From contig CP136068.1 in assembly GCA_032622095.1 (NCBI GenBank), positions 369,607 through 433,606 of the forward strand: DNA of 64,000 nucleotides, in the 5' to 3' direction. The translations under genes and the position numbers were made by a program. The notes beneath the pieces were generated by a model. That model had not been told where the DNA came from. It saw nothing but the letters and a program-made list of their open reading frames with translations, and did no database searches. Shown here in pieces: positions 25,401 to 40,289 of the stretch (its first letter is position 1; each line of letters begins with the position of its first letter). This DNA is from Siphonodentalium dalli. Lineage: Eukaryota > Mollusca > Scaphopoda > Gadilida > Siphonodentaliidae.

Positions 25401-26349
25401 ATAGATGTGTATGGTGGGGATACCTATATATGTGTGTGGTGGGGATACATATAGATGTGTGTGGTGGTGATACATATAGATGTTTGTGGTGGGTATACCT
25501 ATAGATGTATGTGGTGGGGATACCTATATATGTATGTGGCGGGGATACCTATAGATGTATGTGGTGGGGATACTTATATATGTATGTGGTGGGGATACCT
25601 ATATATGTGTGTGGCGAGGATACCTATATATGTGTGTGGTAGGGATACCTATATATGTGTGTGCTGGGGATACCTATAGATGTATGTGGTGGGGAGAACT
25701 ATATATGTATGTGGTGGGGAGACCTATATATGTATGTGGTGGGGAGACCTTTATATGTGTGTGGTGGGGATACCTATATATGTATGTGGTGGGGATACCT
25801 ATATATATATGTGGTGGTGATACCCATATATGTATGTGGTGGGGATACCTATATATGTGTGTGGTGGGGATACCTATATATGTATGTGGTGGGGATACCT
25901 ATATATGTATGTGGTGGGGATACCTATATATGTATGTGGTGGGGATACCTATATATGTTTTTGGTGGGGATACCTATATATGTGTGTGGTGGGGATACTT
26001 ATAGGTGTATATGGTGGGGAGACCTATATATGTATGTGGTGGGGAGACCTATATATGTGTGTGGTGAGGATACCTATATATGTGTGTGGTGGGGATACCT
26101 ATATATGTGTGTGGTGGGGATACCTGTATATGTATGTGGTGGGGATACCTATATATGTATGTGGCGGGGGTACCTATATATGTATGTGGTGGGAATACCT
26201 ATATATGTATGTGGCGGGAATACCTATATATGTATGTGGTGGGGATACCTATATATGTATGTGGTGGGGATACCTATAGATGTGTGTGGTGGGGATACAT
26301 ATAGATGTGTGTGGTGGGGATACCTATATATGTGTGTGGTCGGGATACC
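22158..26349 (+). repeat. 4,192-bp tandem duplication, copy 1
   Basis: The unit begins near the GTGGTGAGG monomer (about 22168) and ends at the broken monomer at 26350. Shared private variants with copy 2 include GTGGGAATACC near 22198, GGTCGGG near 22347, GTGGTTATACC near 22598, the GACGTGTATGG pair at 23709-23768, and GTGGGGGATACC near 24688. The spacing of 4,192 bp equals 168 monomers minus 8 bp. Confidence 0.93.
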
Positions 26350-26369
26350 TAATATGTGTGTGGTGAGGA
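26345..26369 (+). repeat. Duplication junction monomer (24 bp)
   Basis: At 26346-26356 the usual CCTATATATG is CCTAATATG, one base short. Left of it the sequence is the GGTCGGG region that ends copy 1. Right of it the sequence restarts as 22168 (GTGGTGAGG, then GTGGGAATACC). The matching place after copy 2, near 30490, continues without a break, as expected if this is the new joint made by a tandem duplication. Confidence 0.88.
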
Positions 26370-29300
26370 TACCTATATATGTGTGTGGTGGGAATACCTA
26401 TATATGTGTGTGGTGGGGATACCTATATATGTATGTGGTGGGGATACCTATATATGTATGTGGCGGGGGTACCTATATATGTATGTGGTGGGAATACCTA
26501 TATATGTATGTGGCGGGGATACCTATATATGTATGTGGTCGGGATACCTATATATGTATGTGGTGGGGATACCTATAGATGTGTGTGGTGGGGATACATA
26601 TATATGTGTGTGGTGGGGATACCTATATATGTGTGTGGTCGGGATACCTATAGATGTGTGTGGTGGTGATACCTATATATGTGTGTGGTGGGGATACCTA
26701 TATATGTGTGTGGTGGTGATACCTATAGATGTATGTGGTGGGGATACCTATATATGTATGTGGTGGTGATACCTATATATGTATGTGGTGGTTATACCTA
26801 TATATGTATGTGGTGGGGATACCTTTATATGTATGTGGTGGGGATACCTATATATGCATGTGGGGGTGTACCTATAGATGTATGTGGTGGGGATACCTAT
26901 ATATGTATGTGGTGGGGATACCTATAGATGTATCTGGTAGGGATACCTATATATGTATGTGGTGGGGATACCTATATATGCATGTGGTGGGGATACCTAT
27001 ATATGTGTGTGGTGGGGATACCTATATATGTATGTGGCGGGGATACCTATATATGTATGTGGTGGGGATACCTATATATGTGTGTGGTGGTGATACCCAT
27101 ATATGTGTGTGGTGGGGATACCTATATATGTATGTGGTGGGGAGACCTATATATGTATGTGGTGGGGATACCTATATGTATGTGGTGGGGAGACCATAGA
27201 GATGTATGTGGTGGGGATACCTATATATGTATGTGGTGGGGATACCTATATATGTATGTGGTGGGGATACCTATAGATGTATGTGGTGGTGATACCTATA
27301 TATGTATGTGGTGGTGATACCTATATATGTATGTGGTGGGGATACCTATATATATGTGTGGTGGGGATACCTATATATGTATGTGGTGGGGATACCTATA
27401 TATTTGAATGGTGGTGATACCTATATATGTATGTGGTGGGGAGACCTATATATGAATGTGGCGGGGATACCTATAGATGTGTGTGGTGGGGATACCTATA
27501 TATGTGTGTGGTGGTGATACATATAGATGTGTATGGTGGGGATACCTATAGATGTGTATGGAGGGGATACCTATAGATGTATGTGGTGGGGATACATATA
27601 TATGTGTGTGGCGGTGAAACATATAGATGTGTATGGTGGGGATACCTATATATGTGTGTGGTGGGGATATCTATAGATGTGTGTGGTAGTGATACATATA
27701 GATGTGTGTGGTGGGGATACCTATAGATGTATGTGGTGGGGATACCTATATATGTATGTGGCAGTGATACATATAGATGTGTGTGGTGGGGATACCTATA
27801 AATGTATGTGGTGGTGATACCTATAGATGTATGCGGTGGGGATACCTATATATGTGTGTGGCGGTGATACATATAGATGTGTATGGTGGGGATACATATA
27901 GACGTGTATGGAGGGGATACCTATAGATGTGTATGGTGGGGATACATATAGACGTGTATGGAGGGGATACCTATAGATGTATGTGGTGGGGATACCTATA
28001 TATATGTGTGGCGGTGAAACATATAGATGTGTGTGGCGGTGAAACATATAGATGTGTATGGTGGGGATACCTATATATGTATGTGGTGGGGATACCTATA
28101 TATGTATGTGGTGGGGATACCTATAGATGTATGTGGTGGGGATACTTATATATGTATGTGGTGGGGATACATATATATGTGTGTGGTGGGGATACCTATA
28201 TATGTATGTGGTGGGGATACCTATATATGTATGTGGTGGGGATACCTATAGATGTATGTGGTGGGGATACCTATATATGTATTTGGTGGGGATACCTATA
28301 TATGTGTGTGGTGGGGATACCTATAGATGTATGTGGTGGGGATACCTATATATGTGTGTGGTGGGGATACATATAGATGTATGTGGTGGGATACCTATAT
28401 ATGTATGTGGTGGGGATACCTATAGATGTATGTGGTGGGGATACCTATATATGTTTGTGGTGGGGATACCTATAGATGTATGTGGTGGGGATACCTATAT
28501 TTGTATGTGGTGGGGATACCTATATATGTGTGTGGTGGTGATACCTATATATGTATGTGGTGGGGATACCTATAGATGAGTGGTGGGGATACCTATAGAT
28601 GTATGTGGTGGGGATACCTATAGATGTGTGTGGCGGGGATACATATATATGTGTGTGGCGGGGATACCTATATATGTATGTGGCGGGGATACCTATATGT
28701 GTGTGTGGTGGGGATACCTATATATGTATGTGGTGGGGATAACTATATATGTATGTGGTGGGGATACCTATATATGTATGTGGTGGGGATACCTATATAT
28801 GTATGTGGCGGGGATACCTATATACGTGTGTGGTGGGGATACCTATATATGTATGTGGTGGGGATACCTATATATGTATGTGGGGGGATACCTATATGCG
28901 TGTGTGGTGGGGAGACCTATATATGTATGTGGTGGGGAGACCTATAGATGTATGTGGTGGGGATACCTATATATGTATGTGGTGGGGATACCTATATATG
29001 TATGTGGTGGTGATACATATAGATGTATGTGGTGGTGATACCTATATATGTATATGGTGGTGAAACATATATATGTATGTGGTGGGGATACCTATATATG
29101 TGTGTGGTGGGGATATCTATAGATGTTTGTGGCGGGGAGACCTATATATGTATGTGGTGGGGATACCTATATATGTGTGTGGTGGGGATACCTATAGATG
29201 TGTGTGGTGGGGATACCTATAGGTGTATGTGGTGGGGATACCTAATTATGTATGTGGTGGGGAGACTTATATATGTGTGTGGTGAGGATACCTATATATG

Positions 29301-30490
29301 TGTGTGGTGGGGATACCTATATATGTGTGTGCTGGGGATACATTTATATGTATGTGGTGGGGATACCTATATATGTATGTGGCGGGGATACCTATATATG
29401 TATGTGGTGGGGATACCTATATATGTATGTGGTGGTGATACCTATAGATGTATGTGGTGGGGATACCTATATACGTGTGTGGCGGTGATACATATAGATG
29501 TGTATGGTGGGGATACCTATAGATGTGTATGGAGGGGATACCTATAGATATATGTGGTGGGGATACCTATATATGTGTGTGGCGGTGAAACATATAGATG
29601 TGTATGGTGGGGATACCTATATATGTGTGTGGTGGGGATACATATAGATGTGTGTGGTGGTGATACATATAGATGTTTGTGGTGGGTATACCTATAGATG
29701 TATGTGGTGGGGATACTTATATATGTATGTGGTGGGGATACCTATATATGTGTGTGGCGAGGATACCTATATATGTGTGTGGTAGGGATACCTATATATG
29801 TGTGTGCTGGGGATACCTATAGATGTATGTGGTGGGGAGAACTATATATGTATGTGGTGGGGAGACCTATATATGTATGTGGTGGGGAGACCTTTATATG
29901 TGTGTGGTGGGGATACCTATATATGTATGTGGTGGGGATACCTATATATATATGTGGTGGTGATACCCATATATGTATGTGGTGGGGATACCTATATATG
30001 TGTGTGGTGGGGATACCTATATATGTATGTGGTGGGGATACCTATATATGTATGTGGTGGGGATACCTATATATGTATGTGGTGGGGATACCTATATATG
30101 TTTTTGGTGGGGATACCTATATATGTGTGTGGTGGGGATACTTATAGGTGTATATGGTGGGGAGACCTATATATGTATGTGGTGGGGAGACCTATATATG
30201 TGTGTGGTGAGGATACCTATATATGTGTGTGGTGGGGATACCTATATATGTGTGTGGTGGGGATACCTGTATATGTATGTGGTGGGGATACCTATATATG
30301 TATGTGGCGGGGGTACCTATATATGTATGTGGTGGGAATACCTATATATGTATGTGGCGGGAATACCTATATATGTATGTGGTGGGGATACCTATATATG
30401 TATGTGGTGGGGATACCTATAGATGTGTGTGGTGGGGATACATATAGATGTGTGTGGTGGGGATACCTATATATGTGTGTGGTCGGGATA
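26350..30490 (+). repeat. 4,192-bp tandem duplication, copy 2
   Basis: This copy matches 22158-26349 at offset 4,192, falling to 4,143 after the loss of two monomers near 29700. Other differences I saw are few: GTATCTGG near 26932, GTGGGGATACC near 27236 where copy 1 has GTGGCGATACC, GTGAAACAT near 29060, GTGCTGGGG near 29331. After 30490 the array continues with the normal successor of the unit. Confidence 0.92.
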
Positions 30491-32470
30491 CCTATAGATG
30501 TGTGTGGTGGTGATACCTATATATGTGTGTGGTGGGGATACCTATATATGTGTGTGGTGGTGATACCTATAGATGTATGTGGTGGGGATACCTATATATG
30601 TATGTGGTGGTGATACCTATATATGTATGTGGTGGTGATACCAATATATGTATGTGGTGGGGATACCTTTATATGTATGTGGTGGGGATACCTATATATG
30701 CATGTGGGGATGTACCTATAGATGTATGTGGTGGGAATACCTATATATGTATGTGGTGGGAATACCTATAGATGTATGTGGTAGGGATACCTATATATGT
30801 ATGTGGTGGGGATACCTATATATGCATGTGGTGGGATACCTATATATGTGTGTGGTGGGGATACCTATATATGTATGTGGCGGGGATACCTATATATGTA
30901 TGTGGTGGGGATACCTATATATGTGTGTGGTGGTGATACCTATATATGTGTGTGGTGGGGATACCTATATATGTATGTGGTGGGGAGACCTATATATGTA
31001 TGTGGTGGGGATACCTATATGTATGTGATGGGGAGACCATAGAGATGTATGTGGTGGGGATACCTATATATGTATGTGGTGGGGATACCTATATATGTAT
31101 GTGGTGGGGATACCTATAGATGTATGTGGTGGTGATACCTATATATGTATGTGGTGGGGATACCTATATATATGTGTGGTGGGGATACCTATATATGTAT
31201 GTGGTGGGGATACCTATATATTTGAATGGTGGTGATACCTATATATGTATGTGGTGGGGAGACCTATATATGAATGTGGCGGGGATACCTATAGATGTGT
31301 GTGGTGGGGATACCTATATATGTGTGTGGTGGTGATAAATATAGATGTGTATGGTGGGGATACCTATAGATGTGTATGGAGGGGATACCTATAGATGTAT
31401 GTGGTGGGGATACCTATATATGTGTGTGGCGGTGAAACATATAGATGTGTATGGTGGGGATACCTATATATGTGTGTGGTGGGGATATCTATAGATGTGT
31501 GTGGTAGTGATACATATAGATGTGTGTGGTGGGGATACCTATAGATGTATGAGGTGGGGATACCTATATATGTATGTGGCAGTGATACATATAGATGTGT
31601 GTGGTGGGGATACCTATAAATGTATGTGGTGGTGATACCTATAGATGTATGCGGTGGGGATACCTATATATGTGTGTGGCGGTGATACATATAGATGTGT
31701 ATGGTGGGGATACCTATAGATGTGTATGGAGGAGATACCTATAGATGTATGTGGTGGGGATACCTATATATGTGTGTGGCGGTGAAACATATAGATGTGT
31801 GTGGCGGTGAAACATATAGATGTGTATGGTGGGGATACCTATATATGTATGTGGTGGGGATACCTATATACGTATGTGGTGGGGATACCTATAGATGTAT
31901 GTGGTGGGGATACTTATATATGTATGTGGTGGGGATACATATATATGTGTGTGGTGGGGATACCTATATATGTATGTGGTGGGGATACCTATATATGTAT
32001 GTGGTGGGGATACCTATAGATGTATGTGGTGGGGATACCTATATATGTATTTGGTGGGGATACCTATATATGTGTGTGGTGGGGATACCTATAGATGTAT
32101 GTCGTGGGGATACCTATATATGTGTTTGGTGGGGATACATATAGATGTATGTGGTGGGATACCTATATATGTATGTGGTGGGGATACCTATATATGTATG
32201 TGGTGGGGATACCTATATATGTTTGTGGTGGGGATACCTATAGATGTATGTGGTGGGGATACCTATATTTGTATGTGGTGGGGATACCTATATATGTGTG
32301 TGGTGGTGATACCTATATATGTATGTGGTGGGGATACCTATAGATGAGTGGTGGGGATACCTATAGATGTATGTGGTGGGGATACCTATAGATGTGTGTG
32401 GCGGGGTTACATATATATGTGTGTGGCGGGGATACCTATATATGTATGTGGCGGGGATACCTATATGTGT
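30491..32470 (+). repeat. Third, diverged partial copy of the 4.2-kb unit
   Basis: The sequence follows 26645-28640 at offset 3,844, then 3,818, then 3,768. It lacks the GACGTGTATGG pair that copies 1 and 2 share and has GCATGTGGTGGGATACC near 30824. This is the older form of the unit, from which the tandem pair to its left has since diverged. Confidence 0.85.
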
Positions 32471-32490
32471 GTGTGTGGTGGGGATACCTA
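32460..32490 (+). repeat. Deletion junction with an extended GT run
   Basis: Up to here the sequence follows 24365-24505 (offset 7,960). From here on it follows about 24890 onward (offset 7,589), so about 371 bp (15 monomers minus 4) present in the sister copy are missing. At the joint the run is ATATGTGTGTGTGTGG, 2 bp longer than the ATATGTGTGTGTGG at 24494. Confidence 0.82.
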
Positions 32491-35400
32491 TATATGTGTG
32501 TGGTGGGGATATCTATAGATGTTTGTGGCGGGGAGACCTATATATGTATGTGGTGGGGATATCTATATATGTGTGTGGTGGGGATACCTATAGATGTGTG
32601 TGGTGGGGATACCTATAGGTGTATGTGGTGGGGAGACCTAATTATGTATGTGGTGGGGAGACTTATATATGTGTGTGGTGAGGATACCTATATATGTGTG
32701 TGGTGGGGATACCTATATATGTGTGTGGTGGGGATACATTTATATGTATGTGGTGGGGATACCTATATATGTATGTGGCGGGGATACCTATATATGTATG
32801 TGGTGGGGATACCTATATATGTATGTGGTGGGGATACCTATAGATGTGTGTGGTGGGGATACATATAGATGTGTGTGGTGGGGATACCTATATATGTGTG
32901 TGGTCGGGATACCTATAGACGTGTGTGGTGGTGATACCTATATATGTGTGTGGTGGGGATACCTATATATGTATGTGGTGGTGATACCTATAGATGTATG
33001 TGGTGGGGATACCTATATATGTATGTGGTGGTGATACCTATATATGTATGTGGTGGTGATACCTATATATGTATGTGGTGGGGATACATATATATGTATG
33101 TGGTGGGGATACCTATATATGCATGTGGCGGGATACCTATATATGTATGTGGTGGGGATACCTATATATGTATTTGGTGGGGATACCTATAGATGTATGT
33201 GGTGGGGATACCTATATATGTATGTGGTGGGGATACCTATATATGCATGTGGTGGGGATACCTATATATGTGTGTGGTGGGGATACCTATATATGTATGT
33301 GGCGGGATACCTATAGATGTATGTGGTGGGGATACCTATATATGTATGTGGTGGTGATACCTATATATGTATGTGGTGGTGATACCTATATATGTATGTG
33401 GTGGGGATACCTATATATGTATGTGGTGGGGATACCTATATATGCATGTGGCGGGATACCTATAGATGTATGTGGTGGGGATACCTATACATGTATGTGG
33501 TGGGGATACCTATATATGTATGTGGTGGGGATACCAATAGATGTGTGTGGTGGGGATACCTATATATGTGTGTGGTGGGGATACCTATATATGTATGTGG
33601 TGGGGATACCTATATATTTGAGTGGTGGTGATACCTATATATGTATGTGGTGGGGAGACCTATATATGAATGTGGCGGGGATACGTATAGATGTGTGTGG
33701 TGGGGATACCTATATATGTGTGTGGTGGTGATACATATAGATGTGTATGGTGGGGATACCTATAGATGTGTATGGAGGGGATACCTATAGATGTATGTGG
33801 TGGGGATACCTATATATGTGTGTGGCGGTGAAACATATAGATGTGTATGGTGGGGATACCTATATATGTGTGTGGTGGGGATACCTATAGATGTGTGTGG
33901 TGGTGATACCTATAGATGTGTATGGAGGGGATACCTATAGATGTATGTGGTGGGGATACCTATATATGTGTGTGGCGGTGAAACATATAGATGTGTATGG
34001 TGGGGATACCTATATATGTTTGTGGTGGGGATACCTATATATGTATGTGGTGGGGATACCTATAGATGTATGTGGTGGGGATACTTATATATGTATGTTG
34101 TGGGGATACATATATATGTGTGTGGTGGGGATACCTATATATGTATGTGGTGGGGATAGCTATAGATGTATGTGGTGGGGATACCTATATATGTATTTGG
34201 TGGGGATACCTATATATGTGTGTGGTGGGGATACATATAGATGTATGTGGTGGGGATACCTATATATGTGTGTGGTGGGGATACATATAGATGTATGTGG
34301 TGGGATACCTATATATGTATGTGGTGGGGATACCTATATATGTATGTGGTGGGGATACCTATATATGTTTGTGGTGGGGATACCTATATTTGTATGTGGT
34401 GGGGATACCTATATATGTGTGTGGTGGTGATACCTATATATGTATGTGGTGGGGATACCTATAGATGTGTGGTGGGGATACCTATAGATGTATGTGGTGG
34501 GGATACCTATAGATGTGTGTCGCAGGGATACATATATATGTGTGTGGCGGGGATACCTATATATGTATGCGGTGGGGATACCTATATATGTGTGTGGTGG
34601 GGATACCTATATATGTATGTGGTGGGGATACCTATATATGTGTGTGGTGGGGATACCTATATATGTATTTGGTGGGGATACCTATATACGTGTGTGGTGG
34701 GGATACCTATATATGTATGTGGTGGGGATACCTATATATGTATGTCGTGGGGATACCTATATACGTGTGTGGTGGGGAGACCTATAGATGTATGTGGTGG
34801 GGAGACCTATAGATGTATGTGGTGGGGTTACCTATATATGTATGTGGTGGGGATACATATATATGTATGTGGTGGTGATACCTATAGATGTATGTGGTGG
34901 TGATACCTATATATGTATGTGGTGGTGATACCTATATATCTATGTGGTGGGGATACCTATATATGTGTGTGGTGGGGATATCTATAGATGTTTGTGGCGG
35001 GGAGACCTATATATGTATGTGGTGGGGATACCTATATATGTATGTGGCGGGGATACCTATATATGTATGTGGTGGGGATACCTATATATGTATGTGGTGG
35101 GGATACCTATAGATGTGTGTGGTGGGGATACATATAGATGTGTGTGGTGGGGATACCTATACATGTGTGTGGTCGGGATACCTATAGATGTGTGTGGTGG
35201 TGATACCTATATATGTGTGTGGTGGGGATACCTATATATGTATGTGGTGGTGATACCTATAGATGTATGTGGTGGGGATACCTATATATGTATGTGGTGG
35301 TGATACCAATATATGTATGTGGTGGTGATACCTATATATGTATGTGGTGGGGATACCTATATTTGTATGTGGTGGGGATACCTATATATGCATGTGGCGG

Positions 35401-37429
35401 GATACCTATAGATGTATGTGGTGGGGATACCTATATATGTATGTGGTGGGGATACCTATAGATGTATGTGGTGGGGATACCTATATATGTATGTGGTGGG
35501 GATACCTATAGATGCATGTGGTGGGGATACCTATATATGTGTGTGGTGGGGATACCTATATATGTATGTGGTGGGGATACCTATATACGTATGTGGTGGG
35601 GATACCTATATGCGTGTGTGGTGGGGAGACCTATATATGTATGTGGTGGGGAGACCTATAGATGTATGTGGTGGGGATACCTATATATGTATGTGGTGGG
35701 GATACCTATATATGTATGTGGTGGTGATACCAATATATGTATGTGGTGGTGATACCTATATATGTATGTGGTGGGGATACCTATATATGTATGTGGTGGG
35801 GATACCTATATATGCATGTGGCGGGATACCTATATATGTTTGTGGTGGGGATACCTATATTTGTATGTGGTGGGGATATCTATATATTTGAGTGGTGGTG
35901 ATACCTATATATGTATGTGGTGGGGAGACCTATATATGAATGTGGCGGGGATACCTATAGATGTGTGTGGTGGGGATACCTATATATGTGTGTGGTGGTG
36001 ATACATATAGATGTGTATGGTGGGGATACCTATAGATGTGTATGGAGTGGATACCTATAGATGTATGTGGTGGGGATACCTATATATGTGTGTGGCGGTG
36101 AAACATATAGATGTGTATGGTGGGGATACCTATATATGTGTGTGGTGGGGATACCTATAGATGTGTGTGGTGGTGATACATATAGATGTGTGTGGTGGGG
36201 ATACCTATATATGTATGTGGTGGGGATACCTATATATGTATGTGGTGGGGATACCTATATATGTATGTGGTGGGGATACCTATAGATGTGTGTGGTGGGG
36301 ATACATATAGATGTGTCTGGTGGGGATACCTATATATGTGTGTGGTCGGGATACCTATAGATGTGTGTGGTGGTGATACCTATATATGTGTGTGGTGGGG
36401 ATACCTATATATGTATGTGGTGGTGATACCTATAGATGTATGTGGTGGGGATACCTATCTATGTATGTGGTGGTGATACCTATATATGTATGTGGTGGTG
36501 ATACCTATATATGTATGTGGTGGGGATACCTATATATGTATGTGGTGGGAATATCTATGTATGCATGTGGCGGGATACCTATATATGTATGTGGTGGGGA
36601 TACCTATATATGTATGTGGTGGGGATACCTATAGATGTATGTGGTGGGGATACCTATATATGTATGTGGTGGGGATACATATAGATGTGTGTGGTGGGAA
36701 TACCTATAAATGTATGTGGTGGTGATACCTATATATGTATGTGGTGGTGATACCTATATATGTATGTGGTGGGGATACCTATATATGTATGTGGTGGGGA
36801 TACCTATATATGCATGTGGCGGGATACCTATAGATGTATGTGGTGGGGATACCTATATATGTATGTGGTGGGGATACCTATATATGTATGTGGTGGGGAT
36901 ACCTATAGATGTGTGTGGTGGTGATACCTATATATGTATGTGGTGGTGATACCTATATATGTATGTGGTGGGGATACCTATATATGTGTGTGGTGGGAAT
37001 ACCTATATATGTATGTGGTGGGGATACCTATATATGTTTGTGGTGGGGATACCTATATATGTATGTGGTGGTGATACCTATATATTTGAGTGGTGGTGAT
37101 ACCTATATATGTATGTGGTGGGGAGACCTATATATGAATGTGGCGGGGATACCTAAGATGTGTGTGGTGGGGATACCTATAGATGTGTGTGGTGGGGATA
37201 CATATAGATGTGTATGGTGGGGATACCTATAGATGTGTATGGAGGGGATACCTATAGATGTATGTGGTAGGGATACCTATACATGTGTGTGGCGGTGAAA
37301 CATATAGATGTGTATGGTGGGGATACCTATATATGTGTGTGGTGGGGATACCTATATATGTGTGTGGTGGTGATACATATAGATGTGTGTGGTGGGGATA
37401 CCTATAGATGTATGTGGTGGGGATACCTA
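32471..37429 (+). repeat. Mosaic transition between the left and right HOR families
   Basis: The first part (to about 32860) follows the 24.9-25.2-kb subtype. From about 33125 the 24-bp monomer GCATGTGGCGGGATACC appears, first near 33121 and again near 33445, 35391, 35815, 36561 and 36811. It is a hallmark of the right domain and absent from the left. A segment of about 250 bp recurs at 35213 and 36386 (offset 1,173). ATTTGAGTGG monomers occur near 33616, 35885 and 37083. Each switch is a likely exchange point between families. Confidence 0.75.
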
Positions 37430-37890
37430 TATATGTATGTGGCAGTGATACATATAGATGTGTGTGGTGGGAATACCTATAAATGTATGTGGTGGGGATA
37501 CCTATATATGTATGTGGTGGGGATACCTATAGATGTATGCGGTGGGGATACCTATATATGTTTGTGGCGGTGATACATATAGATGTGTATGGTGGGGATA
37601 CCTATATATGTATGTGGTGGGGATACCTATATATGTATGTGGTGGGGATACATATATATGTGTGTGGTGGGGATACCTATAGATGTATGTGGTGGGGATA
37701 ACTATATATGTATGTGGTGGGGATACCTATAGATGTATGTGGTGGGGATACCTATATATGTATTTGGTGGGGATACCTATATATGTGTGTGGTGGGGATA
37801 CCTATAGATGTATGTGGTGGGGATACCTATATATGTGTGTGGTGGGGATACATATAGATGTATGTGGTGGGATACCTATATATGTATGTG
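37430..37890 (+). repeat. 460-bp block, copy 1 (spacing 1,397 bp)
   Basis: This runs from GTGGCAGTGATACATATAG near 37439 through GTATGTGGTGGGATACC near 37861 and recurs at about 38827-39287. Order and lengths match at 1,397 bp (56 monomers minus 3). One difference is GTATTTGG near 37760, where the second copy has GTTTTTGG near 39157. Confidence 0.83.
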
Positions 37891-38826
37891 GTGGGGATAC
37901 CTATATATGTATGTGGTGGGGATACCTATATATGTTTGTGGTGGGGATACCTATAGATGTATGTGGTGGGGATACCTATATTTGTATGTGGTGGGGATAC
38001 CTATATATGTGTGTGGTGGTGATACCTATATATGTATGTGGTGGGGATACCTATAGATGTGTTGTGGGGATACCTATAGATGTATGTGGTGGGGATACCT
38101 ATAGATGTGTGTCGCGGGGATACATATATATGTGTGTGGCGGGGATATCTATATATGTATGTGGCGGGGATACCTATATATGTGTGTGGTGGGGATACCT
38201 ATATATGTATGTGGTGGGGATACCTATATATGTGTGTGGTGGGGATACCTATATATGTATGTGGTGGGAATACCTATATATGTATGTGGCGGGGATACCT
38301 ATATACGTGTGTGGTGGGGATACCTATATATGTATGTGCTGGGGATACCTATATATGTATGTCGTGGGGATACCTATATACGTGTGTGGTGGGGAGACCT
38401 ATATATGTATGTGGTGGGGAGACCTATAGATGTATGTGGTGGTGTTACCTATATATGTATGTGGTGGGGATACCTATATATGTATGTGGTGGTGATACCT
38501 ATAGATGTATGTGGTGGTGATACCTATATATGTATGTGGTGGTGATACCTATATATGTATGTGGTGGGGATACCTATATATGTGTGTGGTGGGGATATCT
38601 ATAGATGTTTGTGGCGGGGAGACCTATATATGAATGTGGTGGGGATACCTATATATGTGTGTGGTGGGGACACCTATAGATGTGTGTGGTGGGAAAACCT
38701 ATAGGTGTATGTGGTGGGGAGACCTATTTATGTATGTGGTGGGGATACCTATATATGTATGTGGCGGGGATACCTATATATGTATGTGGTGGGGATACCT
38801 ATATATGTATGTGGTGGGGATACCTA

Positions 38827-39287
38827 TATATGTATGTGGCAGTGATACATATAGATGTGTGTGGTGGGAATACCTATAAATGTATGTGGTGGGGATACCT
38901 ATATATGTATGTGGTGGGGATACCTATAGATGTATGCGGTGGGGATACCTATATATGTTTGTGGCGGTGATACATATAGATGTGTATGGTGGGGATACCT
39001 ATATATGTATGTGGTGGGGATACCTATATATGTATGTGGTGGGGATACATATATATGTGTGTGGTGGGGATACCTATAGATGTATGTGGTGGGGATAACT
39101 ATATATGTATGTGGTGGGGATACCTATAGATGTATGTGGTGGGGATACCTATATATGTTTTTGGTGGGGATACCTATATATGTGTGTGGTGGGGATACCT
39201 ATAGATGTATGTGGTGGGGATACCTATATATGTGTGTGGTGGGGATACATATAGATGTATGTGGTGGGATACCTATATATGTATGTG
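38827..39287 (+). repeat. 460-bp block, copy 2
   Basis: Partner of 37430-37890. It lies inside the large block 38210-43693, so it also recurs at about 59134-59594. To the right, this copy goes on to a GCATGTGGTGGGG monomer near 39306, while copy 1 goes on to GTATGTGG, which marks the end of shared order. Confidence 0.83.
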
Positions 39288-40289
39288 GTGGGGATACCTA
39301 TATATGCATGTGGTGGGGATACCTATATATGTGTGTGGTGGGGATACCTATATATGTATGTGGCGGGGATACCTATATATGTATGTGGTGGGGATACCTA
39401 TATATATATGTGGTGTGGATACCTATATATGTATGTGGTGGGGATACCTATATATTTGACTGGTGGTGATACCTATATATGTATGTGGTGGGGAGACCTA
39501 TATATGAATGTGGCGGGGATACCTATAGATGTGTGTGGTGGGGATACCTATATATGTGTGTGGTGGTGATACATATAGATGTGTATGGTGGGGATACCTA
39601 TAGATGTGTATGGAGGGGATACCTATATATGTGTGTGGCGGTGAAACATATAGATGTGTATGGTGGGGATACCTATAGATGTGTGTGGTGGGGATACCTA
39701 TAGATGTATGTGGTGGGGATACCTATATATGTATGTGGTGGGGATACCTATAGATGTATGTGGTGGGGATACCTATATATGTATGTGGCAGAGATACATA
39801 TAGATGTGTGTGGTGGGGATACCTATAAATGTATGTGGAGGGGATACCTATATATGTTTGTGGTGGTGATACCTATAGATGTATGTGGTGGGGATACCTA
39901 TATATGTATGTGGTGGTGATACCTATATATGTATGTGGTGGTGATACCTATATATGTATGTGGTGGGGATACCTATATATGTATGTGGTGGGGATATCTA
40001 TGTATGCATGTGGCGGGATACCTATATATGTATGTGGTGGGGATACCTATATATGTATGTGGCGGGGATACCTATAGATGTATGTGGTGGGGATACCTAT
40101 ATATGTATGTGGTGGGGATACCTATATATGCATGTGGCGGGGATACCTATATATGTGTGTGGTGGCTATACCTATATATGTATGTGGCGGGGATACCTAT
40201 AGATATATGTGGTGAGGATACCTATATATGTATGTGGTGGTGATACCTATATATGTATGTGGTGCTGATACCTATATATGTATGTGGTG

